This document shows, one piece after another, positions 21,930 to 33,900 of a stretch of DNA of 64,000 nucleotides. The stretch is from Xiphophorus maculatus. Taxonomy: Eukaryota; Chordata; Actinopteri; Cyprinodontiformes; Poeciliidae. How positions within the stretch are numbered: position 1 is the first letter of the stretch; every line of letters begins with the position of its first letter. The stretch spans positions 456,638 to 520,637 of the forward strand of contig NC_036465.1 in assembly GCF_002775205.1 (NCBI RefSeq). The letters are read 5' to 3'. Under the pieces are notes generated by a model. It searched no databases and was not told where the DNA came from. It saw only the letters and a list, made by a program, of their open reading frames with translations. The position numbers were made by a program, and so were the translations under genes.

Positions 21930-24687
21930 CCTATCAGAAGCAAATGCTTTAAATGTCTGAAGTTAATCATTTTCTGATAACTTATCAGAAGGTTGATAGG
22001 CCGATATCAGCCTATATACAGCATCTGGATGCTAAGATGTAGCTAAAGCTAATGTCAGCGTCCACAGTCCAAATTCCTGAAGAATCTCCATGAATAATCA
22101 GAGAAACTCTGGAAAGATGCACGGATAGAAAAACACTAATCAGATCCTGAAGACCAGATTAAAATCTACAAATGTAAAAACTGTAAATATTTTAATATTT
22201 ATTAATATATTAGTATCATTTATTCAGTAATATAGCAGCAAAAGGGGTTTGGAATTGTAAATGGTGCTGATTTTGTGATTAGTTTCAGACTCCCCTATCC
22301 GCCTATTTCCACACGAGCCTAGCAGAACTTAGCAGAACCTCCAGCTTCCTGCAGGTCCATCGGGCTCAGCACCACTGGTACCAGAGTGCACTCAGGTCAG
22401 GTTCTGTTGGGTTTTTCTGACCGACTGATAAGAGGTTAAGCAGAACTTTGTAGTGGAAGGAAAATCATTTATGCAACCAGAGATCTGAAAAGTGTGGCGT
22501 CACGCGGTAGATCCCTTCCTGCTGAAGGGCAAAAAGCTGCTGGCATCAGTTGTAGCTGTTCAGTTGTCATTACAACACGTTGAATATTTATGCGTCCGAT
22601 ATATAAAAGAAAATAGGTAACAGGGCTTTGTTACACTATAACTAGATAACAAGGTGAGGAAGAAGTTTAAAAAAATAGCAAGGGAGAGGGAAGTAGGTCA
22701 ATTATGCTAGCTCACCTGTGACAACCTTAACATGTGGATGTGCTGCAGAATTCAGTTACAGTTCAGTAAAAATAAAAATATGTGATTTAACACCAACTCT
22801 GACAGATAATCAGGTGTTTAAATGAGCTAATCAACCACTGCTGGATCCGCTAATAGTAGCGGTGGCTAATCTAGCGCAGCGATCACTCAGTAATAATTAC
22901 AAAATAAACATTGAAAATGAAAACGGACTGAATTTTCTGTTCTTTGTGTTGAAAATGTTTGAGTGTTTTTGGTGGGGAATCTTGAAACTAGTAGAGCTGT
23001 TATCAGTCAGTTGCCATGGCAACGGGTCTGCGTATAGCGTAGCCAACACAAAGAGCAAGAAAAAGTTAGAATACCCAGCGAAGTCGAGTGGTTTATTTTT
23101 CCTTTGCTGTGGCGAAGGGAATTAATTCTGTACTGAATTAATCATACCAACATCTCCAGCTTTCTCTTAGTCAACCGGATTGTAAAAGAATCGTCTCCTC
23201 GCCCTCGGCTTTGTGCGCATTCACAAAATGTCCAGATGTAAACAAAAACATGCAACGGATCCATAAACAGTTTTAGTCAGAACCAGGTCTCGCTGCAGGT
23301 CCGAGTCTGTAAAGAGGAAACGTCTCGGCCCAAAACTGTAGAATCTCTGCCTGATCAGAACCAGTTCAGCTCTCCATCAGCAGGTTCTGACCTAGAACCT
23401 GCTCCTGCATCAGAACCTTCTGGGTCAGAGGACCCGAGAGCAACAGCAGAAAAGAGATCCTGAGAACAATGAGAACAAAAATATCCGCAGAGCGAGGTCA
23501 GCTGCGTCCAGCGAGAAGACAAAGCCCAGCAGGAAGTGAGTCACTGCCACTTCCTCCTCTCAACCTTTCCTTCATCCAGACCGCAGCAGCTGCTCCGATC
23601 CCAGACCAGCCAGAACCGGGCCAGAACACAGATCCAGGTCAGCCAGAACCCGGACCTTTGCCGGTTTCTCAGAAACTCACCAGCATAGGTGAACAGGAAG
23701 TGGTTTTCAGCATGTGGATCATTCCAGACACTGGTTCCTTCTCCCAGTACCGGGTCAATGGGCTCAGCTAGAACCAAACCCAGGCTCAGAGCCCCACATC
23801 TGACCCGTCTGGCCTGGCAGAACTGGAGCAGAACCCTGGCATCGGACAGGAGGTTGTGGTCTAAAAGAGGAGTAGAGGAAGTCTGTAGCAGCTTCTCTCC
23901 CTGTTAGTCAGACGCTCACAGGACGGGCTGAGTCAGCGCCGCTTCAGGCCCAGACACACAACTTTTACTGCCAGGTTCTGACCCGGTCCAGGCTCCGGGT
24001 CGAACCCAAGAGCAGCTGGAGTGCCGTGTTGGTGAGAATACTCAAGAAGTGAGGCAGGAAGTTGGTGAGAGCCGCAGAACGAGGAAACACAGCGGGAGGA
24101 TACGCCACTCCCATCCAACTTCCAGATCCAAACGCAGCTGGAAGACGGGAAGGATCGGATCAGAACCAAGGTTCAAAATTCAGATTGATGGACTGAAACT
24201 CCAAATACAGACAAATGGCCAAAGGTCAATCTGATCCTCCACACAGTTTATATTGTCAGTCACTGAAATCACAGCACTGATGTCATCTCCACGAGGCTGG
24301 CAGAGAGCGATCCAATCAGTTGCTTCAAACCAGCCTGCCGGGCCTCTTCTGCTCCCTGTCACCATTTCATAGCAGCCATCTTCCCAGCAGGTCGTCTCTT
24401 CACCAGAGATTCATATTCAGAGCAGAGAGGAACCAGATCATGGTCCCATCTCCCCAGAGGAGGTTTTGGTTTGGAGACGTTAGCATCCTTAGCATCGTTT
24501 TCTCTGGTGGAGCAGCCGACAAACTGGTGAAAAGTTGAGAGGCCTGATTAAAATCACCAGATATTGCCACAAATGCGTTGGAGTGTTGTGTCTGTATCCT
24601 AGCAACAACAGAGCTGATGACATCACATGCATCATCGGCAGCCACTGAGGGTGGAACGTAAACAGCTGCCAAAACAACACAGACTAC
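21930..24687. other. Intergenic spacer (ARAP1-STARD10), no gene seen
   Basis: No exon-like open frame with splice sites recognised on either strand. Mixed AT-rich and CAGAACC-rich sequence. Confidence 0.4.
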
Positions 24688-25644
24688 AGCCCAGTTCACA
24701 CCACACGATTTTACAATTTTCCAAACCTGAGACACTAGCAGACAATAAACCGTAGGTGTATCGGGTCGGACCGGGTCGGACCGGCCGTGTGTCCAGCCAC
24801 AAGGCAAGAGCAACACACCACATGAACTGATTTCTCTCACCGACATTCAGATTCCAGACAGGAAGTCCCGTAAAACCCCAAACAGACGTGAATTTAGAGT
24901 AAACCAACACGGTTTAGTAGAAGCAACAGATAGTTTGTGAGCTTATCTTAAAAGATGTAACAAAAAGAAAAGGACGGGGCTTTATTTGCTGCACTGTGAT
25001 GTGGAGGTGAGTTTGTTTTTCCAACGTCACCATTTATGTGTTTAGATTGTTTTCTGTTTTGTCGTTTCTTTAACCTTCATCAGTTAATTAGTATTTCCCA
25101 TGTTAATGTTTAAAATTACATTGAGAACAATGGGCACAAAATAATGGCTACAAGTCCAGTTAACTAGTTTTAAAACCAGCATTAATCAAAGTTTTACTAC
25201 CTGCAGTGCATGTGGATTCATGACGTAAAGTCCTGACTGGATGAACAACCTTCTCTTTATAACCTTTATGTCACGTTAATGATGAAAAGTTAGCGGGTTC
25301 ATCAACTGCTCTACCAGTTTCCCTCCAGTTCCTCTGCTGGTCATTTCTGTACGAAATGCTGAATAAACATTCATGATGTTTCCACATATCATCTCTGATG
25401 TCTCGGACTCTCGGCTGCGCCATGTTTGGGATTCCCCTCCGTTCTCACGTCACCGTTCTGATTGGCTACCTGTCGCATTCAGCAGGCTGCGTTAACGCTC
25501 CCAGTCAGGGAAAACCTGCCAACATGTTGGATCGGAGCGGCAGCACCACAGGCAGGATGGTCGGTTATCGCGAGAGACAATCTTGGAACGTCGAATGTCC
25601 TCAGATTGTCTTAAGGGGAAAATCAGGGTAGTGTGATCTGGGCT
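24688..25644 (-). mobile_element. Harbinger-like element, copy B (957 bp)
   Basis: Imperfect terminal inverted repeats: left AGCCCAGTTCACACCACACG, and right (reverse complement) beginning AGCCCAGATCACACTAC. The flanking trinucleotides TAC and TAA are near the TWA target duplications typical of PIF/Harbinger elements. It encodes a small MADF-like frame on the minus strand and shares sequence with the fragment at 11817-12215. Confidence 0.6.
25271..25423 (-). pseudogene. MADF-like first exon of a Harbinger-type transposon gene (50 codons)
   Basis: ATG at 25423 to TGA at 25271. The residues WKHHECLFSISYRND and the following NWRE match the pattern of MADF/Myb-SANT-like DNA-binding domains carried by the second protein of PIF/Harbinger transposons. 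In copy A the equivalent point has a GGTAAC donor; here it reads GCTAAC, so splicing to a second exon is probably lost. Likely a dead fragment, not a host gene. Confidence 0.45.
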
Positions 25645-26382
25645 TAAGGTACCGAAACAATGACCTTTGACCCCATAACAGCCTGCAGGAAGCGTGGACT
25701 GACTTTGATTAGGGTTTTCCTCCCTGCTTGGCTGTAGAACCAGAACCAGGACAACTTTCCAGAACCGATGGAACCTTGAAGGTGATTCTGTACTCTGCAG
25801 CAGATCCAAAACACCAGCAGCTCTACATATGAAGGTAGTTCAGTGGCCTAGTCAAAGTCCAGACTGAGATCGCGTTAAGATGCTGCAGCCTGACGTCAAC
25901 AGGCTGGAAAACCCTCTAATGAGAAGGTCAAAGTTCATCCTCTGGGATGGGCGGAGGCGACTAGTTGTTGGGTTAGGGTGTGAATCCACAAAGGGTCCAG
26001 TCGGTTCTGAGAGACGAACACGGCCTGGCTTGATCCGGCCCGCTTCAGGAACAGCATTCCGGCCCCCGTTGCTTATCTGGGATCCGTAAATCTGCAGCAG
26101 AACCAAACGCAGGATGCATCCGGGCCGGGTCAGGACGTCCTCTAAGCAGGAAACCCCGATCGGATCAGAACCGCAGAGTTATCACCGTCTGAATTCCCAG
26201 GATTCCTGGAAAAGTCCAGTCGGGATCAGAGCCGGCTGGTCCGGTTCTGAGGCCTCTGACCCGGAACGGCAGAACCTTCTGGATCCACAACCAGCCGGTC
26301 TACAGAACCGTTTCAGAACCTCCTCACCTCCAGGTGTTTCTCTGACTCCGCCCTCTTAGAGATGTCCAGGTGTGGGGCTCCG

Positions 26383-26384
<2 letters not shown>
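25645..26384. other. Intergenic spacer, no gene seen
   Basis: No coding exon or recognisable repeat. Confidence 0.4.

Positions 26385-26450
<66 letters not shown>
26385..26450. repeat. (TA)n microsatellite
   Basis: 33 uninterrupted TA units. Confidence 0.97.
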
Positions 26451-26451
<1 letters not shown>

Positions 26452-27689
26452 TGGGAGTACTGGGAGCAGTGAACTGGTTGTGGCTTCAGCTGGCGCTCCA
26501 GCGAGGCTCAGAGGACAGAACAACGGAGACGCTGTTCCACCGAGAACAGAGCGCCGATTGTTCCTGACCGACTGGAGACACACACTGGGAGGACTGGGAG
26601 GACTGGGCCAGAACAGCCCGGCTGCAGACTGGTTCCTCTGGTTCTGGAGCTGCTGGGTCCGGTTCCTCCATCGGCCTCCAGTTGAGTCATGTGATCGGCG
26701 GTTCTGCTGATCTGATTGGCCGATCGGACCATTGATCCGGTGATGGAAGCAGTCTGGAGGTTTTGGTTCTGGTTCTGCTCCAGTCCTTCCAGTCAGTTAA
26801 GTTGGACTTGCAGCTTCCAGAACTAATCCAACAAATAGATCCCAGATCCTGGATCAGAACCACAGACTGACCTGAATGGAGGACCTGGAAGGTTCTCTTC
26901 AGGAGAGATGGAGCTCATCAGAACCTCAACAGATTCTGGAGTAAACCCACAGAACCAGACGAGACGAGACGCTGCAGATGCTCTATCAGTCTGCTGAGAG
27001 CAGAACCAGAACCAGAACCTGAACAGGCTCAACAACCTGATAAAGAAGGCTGGTTCTGGTTCTGTTTGGTTCTGACTGTGGAACCTCTGGAAGTGACGAT
27101 GCATAGAAGGATTCTTCAGAAAAACGTCTCCATCAGCCTGTCTTTGGTCAGAGGCTTCTCCAGACTCGCTGCGACACAGACTGCTGCAGGACGGATCAAC
27201 AGCCAATCAGTAAAGGACGTTTGATTCCAACACCTGAACCCAGAGTTCACCTGTTGACTCTTCATCATCTTCTTCTTCCTCTCACACCTGAAGGAGTTCT
27301 GACTGATCTGGGCTCAGAAACCAGAACTGGACCTGCAGTCAGAACCCGAGACCACGCCCTCACCTGTCCAGGTGTTCTCAGCGGACCGTTCAGCCCAACA
27401 AGCTCCAGACTTCCAGAACCGGGCCTGTCAGGATCTGGGTTTTACCTGCTCTGGTTCTGGTTCCGATTGGACCTGGAACCTGCTCTGGTTCTGGTTCTGA
27501 CTGAACCTGGACCCTGCTTTGCCCCCATGTGTTCAGTACCAGAACCGGTTCGGTCCGCTGTCTCCCTCCCAGTCTCAGTAAACTGGTTCTAACTTTCTCA
27601 CCTCTGATCCGGTCTGCTCTGTGATCCGGTCCAGTCCGGTTCCTGGTTCTGGTCCGGCTCTGAGGTTCCCTGCTGGTGTCGGGTCCGGT

Positions 27690-27860
27690 AAATCCGCCAG
27701 TAAAGCCCGGAGTCGGGCTGGGTCGGACTGGGAACTCTGGGAGGAGAAGCTCCGCTCTGACCGGAGGAAAACAGCTACCGGCAATGTTAAACGGCTGTAG
27801 CTTCCGGTCTCTTTCACAATAAGAGGCGCCAATCTGCGCATCGCTTCCGGTTGAGATAAA
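27690..27860 (-). promoter_or_regulatory. Possible distal ARAP1 promoter/5' exon region
   Basis: Locally GC- and CpG-richer than its surroundings. Contains two ACCGGAAG (ETS-type) sites on the minus strand, about 40 bp apart (27801-27808 and 27843-27850), plus a nearby GACCGGAGG. It lies 7.7 kb upstream of the ARAP1 start codon on the correct strand, so it could be a non-coding first exon/promoter. This is inference; no TSS evidence is visible. Confidence 0.25.
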
Positions 27861-28137
27861 TCTGATGTAAGACTCAGACCAGTTATCAGATTTATCTGAG
27901 CAGGGAGCAGAATATCAGCTTATAGCTTCACCGGGTCATAAGACATGAAATAAAATAAATTAAAATAAAAGTAAATAGAAAGATATTTAAATTTGACCTT
28001 AAATTATTGTTTAATGTTAAAATGAGAATATGATTTTCATTTGTTTATTGCCCAGTTCAAATCAGACTGAAATCTCAGAAAAATGAACAGAAACACTTTT
28101 GATCAGCTAATTATGTGAATATTGATTAGTTATAAAT

Positions 28138-28389
28138 GTAACCTGGTGTAACCTGGTTTGGACCTGATGTAACCTGGTTTGGACCTGGTTTGGACCTAAT
28201 GTAACCTGGTTTGGACCTGGTTTGGACCTAATGTAACCTGGTTTGGACCTGATGTAACCTGGTTTGGACCTGATGTAACCTGGTTTGGACCTGATGTAAC
28301 CTGGTTTCTACCTGGTTTGGACCTGATGTAACCTGGTTTGGACCTGATGTAACCTGGTTTCTACCTGGTTTGGACCTGATGTAACCTGT
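28138..28389. repeat. Minisatellite of GTAACCTGGTTTGGACCTGAT units
   Basis: About a dozen units, 14-36 bp, built from GTAACCTGGTTTGGACCTGAT and TTGGACCTGG/TTCTACCTGG variants. Confidence 0.9.
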
Positions 28390-30270
28390 CCATCTGAATT
28401 GGTGCTAGCAGACGGTCATCTACCTCCCAGCTGGTCAGCTGCAGATGCTTGTTTCTGAGCTGCCCGGTGCAGAGGAAGTCCTGCAGGACGCGGCGTCCTG
28501 TCCTCAGCGGTGAGAAGCTGATGGTGGTGGAGTTTCCTCCTGGCCCAGCAGACAGGAAACAGGAAGCGGCTGAGACAATAAGCGGCATTCCTCAGCGGCT
28601 GACGGAGGAAACGATCACATGGAGTTTTCCTCATCAGGGCAGGAAGAGCAGCCAGAGCTGCTCCTCATCATCATCTTGGATTCTTACAGCTCTACCGGTA
28701 GAACTGGTTCCCCACAGCGCCACCCTGTGGACACCCTGCTGTTCCTACAGCTCATGTTGAACCAGATCCTCTGAACAAACATCACCGGGTTTAATCTGTT
28801 GATTCTCAGAGAAATTTAACAACCAAATATTCTCATTATTTAGATTTAATTCTTTACTTTTTATAAGCTTTTTTATTGATGTTTTGCTGTAAATGTGTTT
28901 CTGATGAAGAGCGGAGCTAAGACTGCTGCAGTCAGTGAACACAGACACACATTTACCTAAAGGCAACCCAACCAAACAGTTATGTTGGACTTGAGTCCTG
29001 AATCTGAGCAAACAGAGGCTGCATGTGGGATTCTCCAAGGCTCGGTTCTTAACCTCTTTTATTCAACACATTAAGCCTTTAATCATTTCCTGCTGGGCAT
29101 TAGGTCACTTCCTGTTGGCTAAAGGATGGAGCTTTAGATGTTGTTCATCTTTCTGGACCTAAACGGTTTTATCAGCTCTGAGTCATGTGGACTCGTCAGG
29201 CCCTGTTCAGTCCGTAATCCCAGAACCAGAACTCATTGGCTCCGGATTTACCTCTATGATCAGGAAAGACAGAAACCTTTCAAAGTTATCAGTTTTTAGA
29301 TGTTCAACTGATTAAAATTGACATTTTAAACTAAAGCTTTTTTCCTCATCTTGGTCTTCTGCTAGTTTTCTTCTGGCAGGTGTCCACCAGAGGGCGCTGC
29401 AGGCCAGGCAAATCCTGAAGTTCCTGCAGAAACAAGCGGCTGCTGATGAGCTACAGTCACAGATTAACAGCAATAATCTGGATTATTTAGCCTTTTAGAA
29501 GAGAGAAAAGAACTGAGTTCATGTTTCAAAGTCATATTTTCACATTGTTCATTCGTTTATGAATGTCACAGTTTCAAACTGTTGAATAGTTGAATAGTCA
29601 GCTAAATTTAGCTAACATACATAATATACACTTGCAGACAGGACTTTCAAAATAAAAGCTTGGGCTTGAGAATTTATATATAAGCTAAACATTGATCTTA
29701 CATTTTTATGAATAAAAAGGTGAAATAATGACTGAAAACTGAACTCCCTTCTTACAACAGGTGAAATCGACCCGTTGTTAATGTTTGACTGTAACGTTGA
29801 AACAGCGCCCCCTATGTTTGGCTCCAAACAGACCTTCTGGTCCTACAGCAAACCTTCATGACGCCAGCAGAATGACATCATCACCTCCAGGTACGGACCA
29901 ATGACTCACAGGGACGGAGGTACAGGAACCTTTATTGATCACACGCGTATCGAACTGATCAGCTTTCTAATCAATAACAGTTTAATTTGGTCTTGGAGGT
30001 AAAAAATGTTTCAGTTTCATTCATTAAAGCGGTTTCAGTTCAACACATGAAGCATCCTTAAATTTCACAGGAAGTCTGGAAAGATCTACAAAATAATTAT
30101 TTACTGATTATAATTTATTAGGATTGAATTTAAACTAGAAGATCACTGGAACAAAACTACAGTTTGGGAAAATATGATCAAAACGCTTCATTAGAAAACC
30201 TGGAGCTTAGGGGTTCTGAGGTCAAAGGTTGAGAAGCTGAGAGGACATTCAGCCTGAACATGGGGTAGAC
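28390..30270. other. Intergenic spacer, one weak exon-like segment
   Basis: Contains an exon-like minus-strand segment at about 28421-28538 (see findings). Otherwise AT-rich with no gene recognised. Confidence 0.35.
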
Positions 30271-30762
30271 CAGGGGTGTCCAAAGAGCGGCCCGGGGCCT
30301 TTTGTGGCCCTACATCTGAATTTTTGTGACCCGGCTGGTGCAGATGAAGACTTTTTGTTTGTAATCAATTATCATTGAAAATGATGATTTTCTTACAATG
30401 GAAAAAATAAGTACGACACAGTATTAGTGTTTTTATAACAAAGTTTTATAATTAGTAGAGCCACGTTTTTCTACAGACTTTCACTGGAAAGCCGACTTTG
30501 TTGCAACAAAATCAGCTTTTTTATTTATTCATTTGTTTTGAAGGAAAGTGAAAACATCCTGTTCCTATAACTGAGAATCAATTTGCTATAAAATAATTTG
30601 TAAACTAGATGTTTCTCTTTTACAGCAAAATCCTTTCATGTTTGGATCTACAGCGAACAACCTACAAAAATATTGGATGAGTATTTGCTTTATTTTGTGT
30701 TTTTATTTTCTTGGCCTATTTAATACTTTTGACCTACAGGACAAAAAGTTTGGACACCCCTG
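30271..30762. mobile_element. hAT MITE, 492 bp, beside the STARD10 3' end
   Basis: Terminal inverted repeats CAGGGGTGTCCAAA (30271-30284) and TTTGGACACCCCTG (30749-30762). Flanking 8-mers GGGTAGAC (30263-30270) and GTGTAGAC (30763-30770) match at 7 of 8 positions, the 8-bp target duplication of hAT elements. The inner left end has the GCGGCCCGG...TGTGGCCC pattern common in such MITEs. No transposase. Confidence 0.85.
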
Positions 30763-30942
30763 GTGTAGACAGAGGTCAGCGGACAGTTTGGTCATTCAGA
30801 GGTCAGCGTGTGGACAGAATGGGTGGAGGCAGAGGACAGGGACAGACACTGGAGGACTGGGAAACGTCTCCAGCTGGAGGTGATCAAGCAAACCAACAGC
30901 CAGCCGGTGAGAGGAGGACAGTCCCTCAGTGAAGACAAACTC

Positions 30943-33900
30943 CTAGGTCTCCTCGTCGTCGCTGTGCTGCGCCTTCTCCTCGCTCACGCCGCTCTCGTCG
31001 ATGTTCTCCAGAGAGTCCGCCCGCTGCAGCGTCAGGTCCGCCGGGCTGACGGAGGGCAGCGTGTTCTGCTCCGGGTACATCCACGGCTTCAGGGTCGGGT
31101 CGTGTTTCCGCTTCCACTCCGGGTATTTCAGAGATGCCTTGTAGATCTTCCTCATGGCCTGGCGGGACAGAGACGGCAGGACAGGGTCGGACAGGGGACA
31201 GAGACTCCATCTGCTGGAGGAACCGGACCGACTTTTACCTTCGGAGCCACGAACTGAGAGACTCTGTTAACGACCCACTTTGGTAAAGAGCCTGCAGGAC
31301 ACAGGAGGGGACAGGACTCAGGGTCAGGTCTCTGGGAGGACAGAACGGAGGACAAAACTCTGAAAGTCTTCCTGCCTCACCTCGGGGGTCCACCTGGGTC
31401 AGGTAGTAGAGGGTGGCGCTGGCGGCACTGTTGGATTGGATCAGGTAGCCCGTCAGCAGAGACACGGCTCGGACATAGTCCTTCTTAGGAGGATGTTGCT
31501 ATGGAGACGAACAGACGGGAAGTTTGGATTCTTACATGAGAGAGCAGTGTGACGACTTCCTGTGGTTCTTGTAAACATGATCCTTCTGCCGTAACTAAAG
31601 AGTTGTAAACATGCTGCTGAACTCAGCAGGGAACAGGAGACGGGTCAGTACTTTCCAGAACCTTTGTCTGCAACCCGACCTCCACCAGCAGCGGCAGCAG
31701 CGGACACTGACCGGGTGTTTGACGGAGTAGTTGATGATCATGTAGTCGCTGCCGAGCGGAAGCCAAGACCGCATCGTCACAAAGTCTCGGTTCTTCAGAG
31801 GCGTCGGGCATTTCCCTTCAAACAGACACCAGAGGGGGAATAAATGAAGTCATTCTATCCAAGCTGAACTGTTCATGTTCAACATCCAGCCAAAGATGAA
31901 TCACATTCCACAGGAAGTGACCGTAAAAACCAGGAATCTGCTGATAGACGTCTCCTCTGCCCACCAATGAGGGAAAACTTCTACCAACATTCACACCCGA
32001 TTGGATGTTTTTACTTAATATTTAAACATCAGTGGAGACATTTGGTCTTTCTAAGCTTTCTCTTTGCTGTTTTGCCAATAGGTTTAGCATGAAAGTAGAG
32101 TTGGAGGAATCCAACCTGCACTGGGAACAAGAATTATGTCGATGCTGCCTCAAAGCACCGGTACCCTCTACTACTGCAGGGCGTGCTGCAGAATACCGGT
32201 CAGAGGCTTTCTGCAGGGCCACAACACACAAGGATGGACACCAAACTGCCAAACCCCTCGGCAGCTTTAAGGAGTAAAGACCTGTTTCAATGTTCCCTGT
32301 CCAGGATGAAGACAGCACCACAAACCAAGCATCTCAGGGAGGCTGAAAGTCTGAGCTTCAGCAGCTGGAGGATGCTCTCCGCTCCCAATTTTAGGTTGTG
32401 CTACACTGTTCATTTTTAACACCCATAAACACCCAATCAGGACCAGACTTTCCTCTATTTTATGATTTGAATGTCGAGGCTGGTCTGGTTTGGAGTCAGA
32501 TTCTGGAATAAAGTCTGGACCGGGTCCAGTGGCACTGACAGGAGTAATATCCCACGTCTGCGTTGACCGTCAGTCTGCCGATGTCGTAGGTGTCGATCAT
32601 GTTGGTGTCCCACTTCTTACGGTAGCTGGTGTCATGGAGGACGTCGTACAGTGTCTCTGCCGTCACGTCTTTGCACACGATCCTCATCTGGAACAGAGAC
32701 AGAGAAGAACCGGTTTCACCAGAACCAGGAGCAGAACTTGGACCTAAAGGTCAGAGGTTGTGGAAGTAGAACCATCATCAACAGCTTCCATTGGATGGCC
32801 ACCCTCCCATCCACCAGTAACGTGACTCCAGGCTGGGCCACATGAACTTCTTGTGTTGGGTTCTGTTCTTCAGGAAAGTGACGTCTAAAGTTCAACTCTC
32901 ACATGACCTCTGAAGGAGACACCTGATCACTGCCTTGCTCAGAGGCAGACCAGCTGATCAGGGGCTGCCAGGTGATCTGGAAGCTCAGGTGGAGCTGAGC
33001 AGACGGAGTCATTCAGCTTTAATGAAGAGAAAACCCAACAAACAGCAACAAACCCAGAGGAACCAGCAAGAACAAGCAGGCAGACAGGAAGTCCTCCAAC
33101 CTGAGGAACCGACCACAGGACCTCCCTGGGCTTCAAACCTCCAGATGTCAACTTTCTAAATTTTGAACCACTTGGTTCTAGCTTCAGCCTTGTGATCCAG
33201 TTCACCACGATGCTGGAGAACCATCAGATCATCAACAAGCTGTTCCCAGAAAACGTCTTGATCCAACTCTTCATCCAAATTTGACTGTAAATGTGGTGAA
33301 AACTTCAGGGTTGGGAGGCGATCAGACGAGAACAACCCACAACTGGAGACTGAGACATCTCTGAGGATCTAAAGACTGAATGAAGATCAGGATGATGACG
33401 AGCTGCTGGTACCACCCAACCTACTTCAGACTGCTAGTGACTCTGTCCAGGAGTTAAACTGCAGCCTTCAGCCTCTTCTTCCTCACTGGTTACCGGATAC
33501 CATGGGAGGCGGCCGCTACCTGCAGGACGTCATCTTTTCCAGGCTGTAATCTTTCAGGGCCGTCAGGCTCGGCTGGGCGGCTGTCATTGGATCCGTGTAA
33601 CTCAATCAGCAGAACTCAGGAACTGCATCAATCATTCAGGACGTCCTGAGCTTCAGCACCCAGCTGCTGCAACTCATCAGCAGGCGATGATGCCGGGTTC
33701 GGGGCGTCTTCAACAGACTGGGTGTCTATGGGGGTTCAGGGCATCTTCGAAGGGTTCAGAATGTGTTGGTCGGGTTCAGGCCGCTTTGGCCCGGCGTCCT
33801 GGCTGGTTCAAACCTGCAGCTTCTCCTGATGGAACCTTCTGGAAGAATTGCTTCAGACTGCAGCTGCTATGGACGATCCAGACCCAGAGTTGGTTGAACA

